From Alloyangia pacifica (lineage in GTDB: Bacteria; Pseudomonadota; Alphaproteobacteria; Rhodobacterales; Rhodobacteraceae), in contig NZ_CP022190.1 of the NCBI RefSeq assembly GCF_003111685.1, forward strand, positions 310,001 through 374,000: a DNA stretch of 64,000 nt. The letters are read 5' to 3'. Both the position numbers and the translations under genes were made by a program. The notes beneath the pieces are model-generated. The model saw only the letters and a program-made list of their open reading frames with translations. It searched no databases and was not told where the DNA came from. Shown here piece after piece: positions 1 to 7,965 of the stretch; position 1 is the first letter of the stretch, and the number at the start of each line of letters is the position of its first letter.

Positions 1-519
1 CTGGTCGGGCGCTACCCGCAGGCGCAATTCGTCATGGCTGGCGAAGGCCGGCTGCAGCGCGAGGTTGATCTGGCGCTGGCCGCGGCGGGGCTTTCGGACC
101 GGGTGAGGATGCTGGGTTGGCAGTCCGACCCGGTCGCGGCGCTGCAGGCCTTCGACATCTATGTGCTCAGCTCGCATTGGGAGGGGCTGCCGATCACCCT
201 GCTCGAGGCCATGGCCTGCGGCTGCTGCTGCATCTCCACCGACGTGGACGGATGCTCTGATGCACTCGAGGACGGTGTCAGCGGACGCCTCGTCGGGGCC
301 GGCGACACGCGGGCGCTGGCCGATGCACTGGACAGCGTGCTGGGCGATCCCGACCTGCGCGCGCGCTACGCCGCGGCTGGACGGCTCCGCGCGGTGACGC
401 TTTTCGACAAGGAAACCATGGTCGCCAAATGGGTCGAGCTGCTCTCGACGCTGACCACCGGACGGGCGCCCGTGCCGCTCGGAAGCACGGCGGAAGCGGC
501 ATCGGAGGGGGGGAAATGA
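1..519 (+). CDS. GT4-family glycosyltransferase, C-terminal part (cut by window edge)
   Basis: The reading frame is open from base 1 and stops at 517-519, so the N-terminal acceptor-binding half lies outside the window. The visible 172 residues form the nucleotide-sugar-binding Rossmann half of a GT-B enzyme. They include the retaining GT4 signature E-x7-E (EGLPITLLE, residues 61-69 counted from base 1), followed by a glycine/cysteine-rich AMACGCCC stretch. The family transfers a sugar from an NDP-sugar to a growing glycan at the cytoplasmic face of the membrane. The stop overlaps the next start by ATGA, so it is co-translated with a second GT4 and then a sulfotransferase. This suggests surface-polysaccharide assembly. 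Donor and acceptor cannot be told from sequence. Confidence 0.9.
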   Translation: MVGRYPQAQFVMAGEGRLQREVDLALAAAGLSDRVRMLGWQSDPVAALQAFDIYVLSSHWEGLPITLLEAMACGCCCISTDVDGCSDALEDGVSGRLVGAGDTRALADALDSVLGDPDLRARYAAAGRLRAVTLFDKETMVAKWVELLSTLTTGRAPVPLGSTAEAASEGGK

Positions 520-1760
520 ACTCCGGCATCACATCCACCCTGACCCGGGCGACCGGCACAGCCGCGCCGGCGCCCAGCCAGCCGCTGCGTATCTGCATGA
601 TCATCTCCTCCTACCACCCGATCGTCGGAGGGGCGGAAAAGCAGGTGGCGCAACTCGCCGGACTGATGACCGGGCAGGGGCACGAGGTCTACATCCTCAC
701 GCGCCGCTATCCCGGGCTTGCCGCCACCGAGACCATCGACGGCGTCAAGGTCCGGCGCATCGCCCTGCGCAAGCCGGTCAAGGGCGTCGGCTTCATCCTC
801 GGTGCCGCGCGCATGGTGCGCGAGCTGAACCCCGACGTCATCCATTGCCACTCGCTCTTCTCCCCGGCGCTGGCCGGGGCGCTTGGCAAGCGCTGGACCA
901 ATGCGCCTTTGCTTGCCAAGCCCATGTGCGGCGGCGAGGCGACGTCCATCGCCAGCAAGCCGCTCGGGCGACAGCGGCTGGCCTACATGGCGCGGGCCGT
1001 CGACCGGTTCCCGATGGTGAGCCGCGAGATCGAGACCGAGCTGACCGAACTCGGGGTGCCAGCGGAGAAGTTGCGGTACATCCCCAACGGCGTGGACGGC
1101 GCGCGCTTCTGCCCCGCCCGTACCCCGGTCGAGAAGGACAAGCTGCGCCTGAGCCTCGGCCTGCCCGCGGGACCGCTCTTTCTCTTTGCCGGGCGGCTTG
1201 CGGCGCAGAAGCGCCTGCCGCTGCTGCTCGAGGCCTGGTCGGACGTCCGCGAAAGCATCCCGCAGGCGACGCTCGCTATCGCCGGGGCGAACCGCGCCTC
1301 GGGGTCGGGCTACCATGCAACTTTCGGCGAGTGCGACGAGATCCCTGCCGCGCTGCTCGAGCAGCCCGGGGTGCGTATGCTTGGCCATGTGGCTGACATG
1401 CCCAACCTGCTGCGGGCGGTGGATGTCTTCGTGCTGCCCTCGGCACGCGAGGGTCTGTCCAACGCCCTGCTCGAAGCCTGTGCTTCGGGTCTGGCCTGCA
1501 TCACCGCGCGCACCGGGGGCGCCATGGACTTCATGCGCGATGGCGAGAACGGACTGCTGTTCGAGGTCGACGACCGTCAGGCGCTGGCCACCGCGCTGGC
1601 GCAGCTGGCGACCGATGCCGAGCGCCGCGCCCGGCTCGGCGAGGCCGCGCTGCGCACAGTGGCCGAGAGCTACGACATCCGCCAGACCGCGACCTCGCTG
1701 CTGGCACAATATGCCGAGCTGGGCGCCGGCACCCGCGCCGCCACGGCGGGGAGGCGCTGA
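516..1760 (+). CDS. GT4-family glycosyltransferase
   Basis: This 414-residue GT-B enzyme has an N-terminal acceptor domain with the glycine-rich PIVGGAEKQV loop (about residues 36-45), typical of GT4 enzymes. Its C-terminal donor domain carries E-x7-E (EGLSNALLE). The start at 516 is chosen because it gives an ATGA overlap with the upstream gene and follows a purine-rich GGAGGGGGG ribosome site; an in-frame ATG at 429 would run deep into the upstream gene. It sits between another GT4 and a sulfotransferase, so a role in extending a capsule, exopolysaccharide or O-antigen chain is likely. The sugar specificity is unknown. Confidence 0.9.
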   Translation: MNSGITSTLTRATGTAAPAPSQPLRICMIISSYHPIVGGAEKQVAQLAGLMTGQGHEVYILTRRYPGLAATETIDGVKVRRIALRKPVKGVGFILGAARMVRELNPDVIHCHSLFSPALAGALGKRWTNAPLLAKPMCGGEATSIASKPLGRQRLAYMARAVDRFPMVSREIETELTELGVPAEKLRYIPNGVDGARFCPARTPVEKDKLRLSLGLPAGPLFLFAGRLAAQKRLPLLLEAWSDVRESIPQATLAIAGANRASGSGYHATFGECDEIPAALLEQPGVRMLGHVADMPNLLRAVDVFVLPSAREGLSNALLEACASGLACITARTGGAMDFMRDGENGLLFEVDDRQALATALAQLATDAERRARLGEAALRTVAESYDIRQTATSLLAQYAELGAGTRAATAGRR

Positions 1761-1761
1761 G

Positions 1762-2646
1762 ATGAGCGACACGGCCCCGATCTTCCTGCTCGGCCTGCAG
1801 CGCGGCGGCAGCGACCAACTGCACGACGCGCTGCGCGCCCATCGCGACACCGTCTGGCCCGAGGGCGCCATTCACGAAGTGCTCCGCCCGGCGCCGGTGC
1901 CGCGCGCCGAGACCCTGAAGGCTCTTGCGAGCTACTTTCCCACGCTGTTGCGCAGCGGTGACATCCTCAATCCGCGGTGCGCCCCCGGCCCGCTGCGCCC
2001 GCGCGACCGCGCCTGGATCGCCCGCGAGCTGGCCCGTGCCACCGACCGCAACCTGCCCGAGGTGCGCCGCTACAAGCGCGCGCTCGCTGCGCGAGGGATG
2101 GGGCCGGGCCTGCCCTCGGGGCGGGGGCGGATGCTGGTCGAGGTGCTGAACTACAACATCGGCCTCGCAACCGAGTTTGACCGGCTCTACCCCGGAGCCC
2201 GCTTCGTCGGTCTGGTGCGCGATCCCTACGACACCTGCGAGACCATGATGGCCCGTGGCGGCGATCCGGCCGAGATCATGGCCCTCTACCGGTATTTCGG
2301 CGAGACCCTGCTGCGCCTCGAGCAGCGCGGCCTGCCGCTGAAGCTGGTGCGGCACGAGGATATCGTCAGCGACCTCGCCCGGACCGTGGACGAGGTCTTT
2401 GATCATTGCGGTTTCGAAACCCCTGCGACACGGGGCCTATTGCCGAACGGGCGACGACGACGCGAGACAGGGCGGCGCCCCGCGGAGGAGGCCCTGGTCC
2501 GGGGAGGAATCTCGGCTCTCGTGCGGGAGGATGCCGGCAAAGCTGCATCGGCCCGCCTCGCGCCGGAGGTGGCGGGGATGATCCAGCAAAATTGCGCCGC
2601 GATCATCGAGCGTTTCGGCTACCTTGCCCCGACGGTTATGGGCTGA
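1762..2646 (+). CDS. Sulfotransferase-family protein of a polysaccharide locus
   Basis: A 294-residue protein beginning one base after the previous stop (TGA-G-ATG). Residues 8-20 (FLLGLQRGGSDQL) match the 5'-phosphosulfate-binding loop of PAPS-dependent sulfotransferases. The segment RFVGLVRDPYDTCETMM matches the 3'-phosphate-binding strand and helix (R-DP-D). Such enzymes move sulfate from PAPS to a hydroxyl or amine. The loop reads RGGSD where most relatives have SGTT, so the key Thr/Ser position differs. As the last gene of the glycosyltransferase unit it would sulfate a glycan or a glycan precursor. The acceptor is not predictable. Confidence 0.78.
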   Translation: MSDTAPIFLLGLQRGGSDQLHDALRAHRDTVWPEGAIHEVLRPAPVPRAETLKALASYFPTLLRSGDILNPRCAPGPLRPRDRAWIARELARATDRNLPEVRRYKRALAARGMGPGLPSGRGRMLVEVLNYNIGLATEFDRLYPGARFVGLVRDPYDTCETMMARGGDPAEIMALYRYFGETLLRLEQRGLPLKLVRHEDIVSDLARTVDEVFDHCGFETPATRGLLPNGRRRRETGRRPAEEALVRGGISALVREDAGKAASARLAPEVAGMIQQNCAAIIERFGYLAPTVMG

Positions 2647-2723
2647 AGGGCAGGGAGACGGGCATCGGTCCCTGCCTCATCGGCGCCTTGGCGTCGCCCT
2701 GGTCGCGCAGATCCGATATCTGC

Positions 2724-2752
2724 TTGACGCCACTCCGCCGGGAACTTAAGGA
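2724..2752 (+). promoter_or_regulatory. Sigma-70-type promoter of the tRNA-Cys gene
   Basis: A TTGACG -35 element (2724-2729) is followed by 17 bases and a TAAGGA -10-like element (2747-2752). This puts the transcription start near 2759, seven bases before the mature tRNA. Confidence 0.6.
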
Positions 2753-2765
2753 GTGCCACACCCCC

Positions 2766-2839
2766 GGCGAGTTGGCGGAGTGGTGACGCAGCGGATTGCA
2801 AATCCGTGCACAGGGGTTCGATTCCCCTACTCGCCTCCA
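2766..2839 (+). tRNA. tRNA-Cys (GCA anticodon)
   Basis: A 74-base cloverleaf including an encoded CCA end. The acceptor arm GGCGAGT (2766-2772) pairs with ACTCGCC (2829-2835). The discriminator base is U, as in cysteine tRNAs. The anticodon loop ATTGCAAAT carries GCA, and the T arm reads GGGG-TTCGATT-CCCC. Confidence 0.97.
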
Positions 2840-3143
2840 AACACCCCCCAAGATCAATTTCACCGCACTCTCGTTCGATCAGGCCGAGATGGTGCGTGAC
2901 GTCGAGCCGGGCGCCTCGCAGAGAGTGACGCCGCGCAGTACCGCGTGCAGCGGAACCGATATTCCCAATACATTTTCTGAACATTTTCTGCCACCTGCGG
3001 CGCAAAGCGCCCGGGTCTTCAGCATCCGCGTGCTTCATCCGACAAAAATCGCAAAAGTTAATTTTACCGTTTGGTAAAAAAATCTTTGCTGACCTCAGAC
3101 GGCCCGCGCGCCGCCGGACACCTGTTCAGACAAGAGGTCATGC
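2840..3143. other. Intergenic leader between tRNA-Cys and rutA
   Basis: About 300 bases without a convincing gene. The right half is AT-rich compared with its surroundings and holds the RutR-like palindrome at 3062-3079. Just before rutA there is an AGAGG ribosome site (3133-3137), six bases from the ATG. Confidence 0.6.
3062..3079. promoter_or_regulatory. RutR-like operator upstream of rutA
   Basis: A perfect 7-base inverted repeat, TTTTACC-GTTT-GGTAAAA. The E. coli RutR box is TTGACCA-NN-TGGTCAA. The central 16 bases here agree at 11 of its 14 defined positions and keep the same 6+4+6 geometry. It lies 64 bases before the rutA start. RutR is a uracil-responsive TetR-family repressor; no rutR gene is present in this window. 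Confidence 0.6.
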
Positions 3144-4229
3144 ATGGAAATCGGGGTCTTTCTTCCCATCGGAAACAACGGCTGGCTCATCTCCGAGACC
3201 GCGCCGCAGTACAAGCCGAGCTTCGAGCTCAACAAGCAGATCACCCTCAGCGCCGAGAAGCACGGGCTGGATTTTGTGCTCACCATGATCAAGCTGCGTG
3301 GGTTCGGCGGCAAGACTGAGTTCTGGGACCACAACCTCGAGAGCTTCACCCTGATGGCCGGGCTCGCCGCCTGCACCAGCAAGATCAAGCTCTATGCCAC
3401 GGCCGCCTCGCTGGTGATGCCGCCGGCGATCGTCGCGCGCATGGCTGCGACGATCGATTCCATCTCGAACGGCCGCTTCGGGGTGAACCTCGTCACTGGC
3501 TGGCAGAAGCCCGAATACAGCCAGATGGGCATGTGGCCGGGGGATGCGTTCTTCGGCACCCGCTACAAGTATCTCGGCGAGTACGCGCAGGTGCTGCGCG
3601 ACCTCTGGGAGACCGGCAAGAGCGATCTCAAGGGAGAGTTCTTCGAGATGGACGATTGCCGGCTAAGCCCGCAGCCGCAAGCTGACATGAAGGTGATCTG
3701 TGCCGGCTCCTCGGATGCAGGCATGGCCTTCTCGGCGCAATATGCCGATTACAATTTCTGCTTCGGCAAGGGGGTGAACACGCCCAAGGCCTTCGCACCC
3801 AACGCAGAGCGCCTCAAGGAAGCCACCGCGAAGACCGGGCGCGACGTGTCGACCTATGCGCTCTTCATGATCATCTCCGACGAGACCGACGAGAAGGCCC
3901 GCGCCAAGTGGGAGCACTACAAGCAGGGCGCCGACGAAGAGGCGCTGTCCTGGCTCGGCTTGCAGAGCGCGGCGGACACCACATCGGGCACCGACACCAA
4001 CGTGCGGCAGATGTCCGATCCGGTTTCGGCGGTGAACATCAACATGGGCACGCTGGTCGGCTCTTACGAGACCGTCGCCCGGATGCTCGACGAAGTGGCA
4101 GAAGTTCCCGGCACGGGCGGCGTTCTGCTGACCTTCGACGATTTCGTGCAGGGGGTCGAGGATTTCGGCGCCAGGATCCAGCCGCTCATGGCCTGCCGCA
4201 AAGCGGTGCAGGTCGCCGAACCCGCATGA
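3144..4229 (+). CDS. rutA: Pyrimidine monooxygenase RutA
   Basis: A 361-residue flavin-dependent monooxygenase of the bacterial-luciferase fold. It opens the uracil ring between N3 and C4 to give ureidoacrylate peracid. The N-terminus [15 protein letters not shown] and the following [10 protein letters not shown] and [21 protein letters not shown] blocks are RutA hallmarks, and length and order match the family. It heads an overlapping rutABCD unit behind a RutR-like palindrome. Ribosome site AGAGG lies six bases upstream. RutA needs reduced flavin, normally made by RutF, and rutF is not in this window. Confidence 0.96.
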   Translation: MEIGVFLPIGNNGWLISETAPQYKPSFELNKQITLSAEKHGLDFVLTMIKLRGFGGKTEFWDHNLESFTLMAGLAACTSKIKLYATAASLVMPPAIVARMAATIDSISNGRFGVNLVTGWQKPEYSQMGMWPGDAFFGTRYKYLGEYAQVLRDLWETGKSDLKGEFFEMDDCRLSPQPQADMKVICAGSSDAGMAFSAQYADYNFCFGKGVNTPKAFAPNAERLKEATAKTGRDVSTYALFMIISDETDEKARAKWEHYKQGADEEALSWLGLQSAADTTSGTDTNVRQMSDPVSAVNINMGTLVGSYETVARMLDEVAEVPGTGGVLLTFDDFVQGVEDFGARIQPLMACRKAVQVAEPA

Positions 4230-4933
4230 GGACCGAGATGGAAGTTGCCGCACAACCCGAAGCCTTCGGCTTCGATCCCAAGACCACCGCGCTGATCGTG
4301 GTGGACATGCAGAACGCCTATGCCACCAAGGGTGGCTACGTCGACCTTGCGGGCTTCGACGTGTCGGGTGCGCGCTCCTGCATCGAGAAGATCTCGAAGG
4401 TGACGAAGGCCTGCCGTGACGCCGGTGTGCTGGTCACCTTCCTGCAGAACGGCTGGGATCCGGCCTACGTCGAAGCTGGCGGGCCAGACTCTGCCAACGT
4501 CAAGAAATCCAACGCCATCAAGACGATGAAGAGGCGCCCCGAGCTCTGGGGCCAGCTTCTGGCCAAGGGCGGTTGGGACTATGACATCATCGACGAGCTG
4601 CAGCCGCAGGAGGGAGATCTGCTCATCCCCAAGCCGCGCTACTCGGGGTTTTTCAACTCCTACCTCGACAGCGCCCTTCGCTCGCGCGGGATAAAGACGC
4701 TGGTTTTCACCGGGATCGCCACCAATGTCTGCGTGGAAAGCTCGCTGCGCGACGCCTTCCACCTCGAGTACCATTGCCTGATGCTCGAAGACGCGACCAA
4801 CCACCTCGGGCCGGACTTCATCCAGAAGGCCTCGGTCTACAACGTCGCCACCTTCTTCGGCTGGGTCTCAAAGACCGACGACTTCTGCGCCGCGCTCATC
4901 TCCAAGGAAGAAAAGGAACTCTCGAATGCCTAA
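4226..4933 (+). CDS. rutB: Ureidoacrylate amidohydrolase RutB
   Basis: A 235-residue isochorismatase-fold cysteine hydrolase that splits ureidoacrylate to aminoacrylate, CO2 and ammonia. The catalytic Asp is D27 in [11 protein letters not shown]. The nucleophilic Cys lies in [10 protein letters not shown], preceded by the family block [10 protein letters not shown]. The whole chain reads very like E. coli RutB. The start at 4226 makes an ATGA overlap with rutA; an ATG at 4238 (MEVAAQ) is an alternative and only shortens a variable N-terminus. Confidence 0.95.
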   Translation: MRTEMEVAAQPEAFGFDPKTTALIVVDMQNAYATKGGYVDLAGFDVSGARSCIEKISKVTKACRDAGVLVTFLQNGWDPAYVEAGGPDSANVKKSNAIKTMKRRPELWGQLLAKGGWDYDIIDELQPQEGDLLIPKPRYSGFFNSYLDSALRSRGIKTLVFTGIATNVCVESSLRDAFHLEYHCLMLEDATNHLGPDFIQKASVYNVATFFGWVSKTDDFCAALISKEEKELSNA

Positions 4934-5312
4934 GACTCCCGTGATCCCCGAAGGCACCGGCAAGCCGCTCGCACCCTACCTGCCGGGCGTGCTGGCCGAC
5001 GGGGTGGTCTATGTGTCGGGCACGTTGCCCTTCGACAAGGAAAACAACGTCGTACACGTCGGTGATGCGGCAGCGCAGACCAAGCACGTGCTGGAGACGA
5101 TCAAGTCGGTGATAGAAACCGCCGGGGGCACGATGGACGACGTGGTGATGAACCACATCTTCGTCACCGACTGGGACAACTACGGCGCGGTGAACGAGGT
5201 CTATGCGACCTATTTTCCGGGCGACAAGCCAGCGCGCTACTGCATTCAATGCGGGTTGGTGAAGCCCGATGCGTTGGTCGAGATCGCCACGGTGGCGGTC
5301 ATCAAGGGATGA
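4926..5312 (+). CDS. rutC: 3-aminoacrylate deaminase RutC (RidA/YjgF family)
   Basis: A 128-residue RidA-superfamily protein. The family forms trimers that speed hydrolysis of reactive enamines; RutC acts on 3-aminoacrylate. The segments [15 protein letters not shown] and a C-terminal [13 protein letters not shown] are typical. The arginine in [16 protein letters not shown] sits where RidA proteins bind the carboxylate. It overlaps rutB by eight bases, with an AAGGAA ribosome site inside the end of rutB. Confidence 0.95.
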   Translation: MPKTPVIPEGTGKPLAPYLPGVLADGVVYVSGTLPFDKENNVVHVGDAAAQTKHVLETIKSVIETAGGTMDDVVMNHIFVTDWDNYGAVNEVYATYFPGDKPARYCIQCGLVKPDALVEIATVAVIKG

Positions 5313-6079
5313 AGTTCACACACCACAAGTGCGGGCGCGAGGGCGCCCGTACGCTTGTCCTGTGCTCGGGCCTCGGCGGTGCGCAGGGCTATTGGGCGCC
5401 GCATCTCGAGGCGCTGAAACCGCGCTTCGATCTCATCCTCTATGACCAGCGCGGCACTGGCGCGAACAGCTGCGCGCTCGGTCCGACCTCGATCGAGGCC
5501 ATGGCCGATGACGTGCTCGAGATCTGCGACGCCGCCGGGGTGAAGCACTTCGATCTCATGGGCCACGCGCTCGGGGGTCTGGTCGGCTTCGATCTGGCGG
5601 CGCGCGAAGAGCGCCGGGTCGAGCGGGTGGTGGCGATCAATGCCTGGCCCGAGATCGACGCCCACACCGCGCGCTGCTTCGACATTCGGCTGGCGACCCT
5701 GGCGGGGCAGGGGCTCGCGGCCTTCGCGGCGCTGCAGATGAACTTCCTCTACCCGCCATTCTGGATCGCCGCCTTCCCCGAGAAGATCGCCGCCGAGGAG
5801 GCGCACGCGGTCGCCCACTTCCAGGGCGCCGAGAATATCAGTCATCGCATCAACGCGCTGCGCGACTTCCGCCTGCCGGCGATCCCCGATGGCTCGGACC
5901 TGCTGCTCATCGCCAGCAAGGACGACGCGCTGGTCGACGTGGCCCAGTCCGAGCGGCTGGCGGCACGCCTCCCGGGCGCCAGGCTGGTGATCTTCGACCA
6001 GGGCGGCCACGCGGTGAACCTGACCAAGCGCGAAGACTTCGAGGCCGAGGCGCTGCCCTTCCTGTCGGCCGACGTCTGA
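5309..6079 (+). CDS. rutD: Putative carbamate/aminoacrylate hydrolase RutD
   Basis: A 256-residue alpha/beta hydrolase in the last position of the rut unit, overlapping rutC by ATGA. The nucleophile elbow reads G-H-A-L-G (residues 85-89), with Ala87 where classical hydrolases have Ser. E. coli RutD has the same GHALG, so this is a family trait and not a mutation. Other conserved pieces are [16 protein letters not shown] and the late GGHAVN histidine. No rutE, rutF or rutG follows; a copper gene cluster begins instead. Confidence 0.92.
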   Translation: MKFTHHKCGREGARTLVLCSGLGGAQGYWAPHLEALKPRFDLILYDQRGTGANSCALGPTSIEAMADDVLEICDAAGVKHFDLMGHALGGLVGFDLAAREERRVERVVAINAWPEIDAHTARCFDIRLATLAGQGLAAFAALQMNFLYPPFWIAAFPEKIAAEEAHAVAHFQGAENISHRINALRDFRLPAIPDGSDLLLIASKDDALVDVAQSERLAARLPGARLVIFDQGGHAVNLTKREDFEAEALPFLSADV

Positions 6080-6177
6080 TCCCAGGCGGCGCGCGGTCCG
6101 GGTCCATGACCTGCGCCCGGCAGGTGCGGCGTGACGTCCCTTTCCAAGCGCTCCGGATCCCGGCTACAAATCGGGGC

Positions 6178-6531
6178 ATGATCCGCGCCCACGCCCATCG
6201 CCTGACCCTCGCCGTCGCCGTCCTCGCGGTGGCGCTGGCAAGTGTCCTCTTCGCGGCGCGGATGGCGCCCGAGGGGCCGGAGGCCGCCAGCCTGCGAAGC
6301 TACCTCGCCATGGGCGGCACGCTGGCCGACCTCTGCGAGACGGAAGGCACCCACCACGGCCACCATTGCCCGGTCTGCAACCTTCTGCCCGAGGCGCCCA
6401 GAACCGTGCCCCCCGCGCTGGCGCTGCGCATAGATCGAAGCTTTGAGGTGGTCATCCTTCGCGGTCTCGGCCTGCCGCCGCAGCCGGCCAACCCCCGGAG
6501 ATCTCCACGCGCCCCGCCGGCGCTGGCCTGA
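6178..6531 (+). CDS. Small exported CPxC protein, DUF2946-like
   Basis: A 117-residue protein with an N-terminal hydrophobic segment (about residues 9-27), suited to a signal peptide or membrane anchor, and a metal- or redox-type motif HHGHHCPVCNLLPEA near residues 56-70. The H-rich CPxC arrangement resembles the DUF2946 family often found beside copper genes. It precedes PCuAC and Sco genes on the same strand. The ribosome site is weak and the Arg/Pro-rich C-terminus may be poorly conserved. A copper-handling role is inferred from context only. Confidence 0.6.
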   Translation: MIRAHAHRLTLAVAVLAVALASVLFAARMAPEGPEAASLRSYLAMGGTLADLCETEGTHHGHHCPVCNLLPEAPRTVPPALALRIDRSFEVVILRGLGLPPQPANPRRSPRAPPALA

Positions 6532-6646
6532 CCCGGACCCGCGGCGCAGGCGCCGCACTCTCGAACACACCCGCCGGGCCGGTACGCCCGGATCATGTCC
6601 CGCGCAGGCAGCGGTGCGACCGCGCGCGCGTCGGAGGAGACCCCCA

Positions 6647-7231
6647 ATGAAGACCACCCTGATCACCGCCCTCGGCTTTGTGCTGCTGTCGTCTGCTGGC
6701 GCCCATGCGGACCACGCGCATGCCGATCGCGCCCATGAGGATCACGCGCAGGCAGAGCACAAGATGGACCACGGCGCGCAGATGGCCGCGCACGATGGTG
6801 CCGTCTACGAAATCGGCGCCCTGCACATCGAAAGGCCGTTCTCGCGCGCCAGCCTGCCCAACCAGCCGGTGGGCGGCGGCTTTTTCACCGTGACCAACAC
6901 CGGCTCCGAGGATGACCGGCTGATCGCCGCGAGCACCTCGCCGGAGCGGGCCGACCACATGGAGATCCACGAGATGGCCATGGACGGGCAGGTGATGAAG
7001 ATGCGCGAGCTGTCCGACGGCCTGTCGATCCCCGCGGGCGAGACCGTCGAACTGAAGCCGGGCGGCTTCCACCTCATGATGATGGGGCTGAAGCAGCCGC
7101 TGGTCGAAGGTGAGAGCGTCACCGTCTCGCTCACCTTCGAGCAGGCCGGCACCATCGAGATCCCGCTGGCCATCGGCGCGCTCAACGCCAAGGGCGGCGC
7201 GGCGCAGGGTCACATGACCCACGGCAACTGA
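6647..7231 (+). CDS. Periplasmic copper chaperone PCu(A)C
   Basis: A 194-residue exported protein that should carry Cu(I) to cytochrome oxidase or Sco in the periplasm. Residues 1-21 are a signal peptide. A His/Asp-rich linker (about 20-50, with repeated DHAH, DRAHEDH and MDHG) precedes the cupredoxin-like domain. Conserved ligands are visible as H104-M105, M117/M119 and H142-x-M144 (the GGFHLMMMGL block). The ribosome site is GGAGGAG, eight bases upstream. The next gene is Sco, the usual partner for CuA-site assembly. Confidence 0.93.
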   Translation: MKTTLITALGFVLLSSAGAHADHAHADRAHEDHAQAEHKMDHGAQMAAHDGAVYEIGALHIERPFSRASLPNQPVGGGFFTVTNTGSEDDRLIAASTSPERADHMEIHEMAMDGQVMKMRELSDGLSIPAGETVELKPGGFHLMMMGLKQPLVEGESVTVSLTFEQAGTIEIPLAIGALNAKGGAAQGHMTHGN

Positions 7232-7242
7232 GAGGGCTGGAC

Positions 7243-7845
7243 GTGAACAAGCAAGGCATTACCGCCATCCGCATCGCGCTCTGGGGGCTGGTCTTCCTGG
7301 CCCTAGTCGCCCTGCTATGGGTCCGCGTCATCGCGCCGCGACTGGAACAAGATGTCACCGCCTCGCTGGGGCGCGGCGACTATCAGCTGACCGCCACCGA
7401 CGGCAGCACCTTCACCGAGGACAGCCTGAAGGGCGCCCCTTCGGCAGTGTTCTTCGGCTTCACCCATTGTCCCGAGGTTTGCCCGACCACGCTTGGCGAC
7501 ATTGCCACATGGCAGGAGGGGCTGGGCGAGGCAGGTCAAAAACTGCGGGTCTTCTTCGTCACCGTCGATCCCGAGCGCGACACGGCCGAGCAGCTCGAGC
7601 AATACGTCTCCTGGGTGCCCGGGGTGCTGGGGGTCTCGGGATCGCGCGAGCAGATGGACAAGGCGATCAAGGCCTTCCGCATCTACGCCCGCCAGGTGCC
7701 GCTGGACGATGGCGGCTACACGATGGACCATTCAGCCATGGTGCTGCTCTTTGACGAGGGCGGCGACTACGCGGGGCTGATCAACTACCAGGAAGATTAT
7801 GATCGGGCGCTCGGCAAGCTGCGCGCGCTGGTCGAGGCCTCCTGA
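7243..7845 (+). CDS. SCO1/SenC copper-insertion protein
   Basis: A 200-residue thioredoxin-fold protein anchored by one N-terminal membrane helix (about residues 11-29). Copper ligands are C76 and C80 (FTHCPEVCPTT) and H163 (YTMDHSAMV). The family delivers copper to the CuA centre of cytochrome c oxidase or acts as a periplasmic thiol reductase. The start codon is GTG, eleven bases after the PCuAC stop. Pairing with PCuAC supports oxidase maturation. Confidence 0.95.
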   Translation: MNKQGITAIRIALWGLVFLALVALLWVRVIAPRLEQDVTASLGRGDYQLTATDGSTFTEDSLKGAPSAVFFGFTHCPEVCPTTLGDIATWQEGLGEAGQKLRVFFVTVDPERDTAEQLEQYVSWVPGVLGVSGSREQMDKAIKAFRIYARQVPLDDGGYTMDHSAMVLLFDEGGDYAGLINYQEDYDRALGKLRALVEAS

Positions 7846-7965
7846 CCGTCAGGGCGGCAAAATCCGTCCGTTGGCAAGGGCTTGCCTATGCTCCGGCAGG
7901 CTCTTGCCGGCGCGCCCGAGCCGCGTCAGTCTGGCTGCAAAACCTATAAATGGCGGAGCGGGCAA

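Noticed and set aside
366..1871. A 501-codon minus-strand frame opposite the glycosyltransferase genes
   Set aside because: Low-complexity, Arg/Gly/His-rich translation typical of the antisense of a high-GC gene; the plus strand carries clear GT4 motifs and coupled starts.
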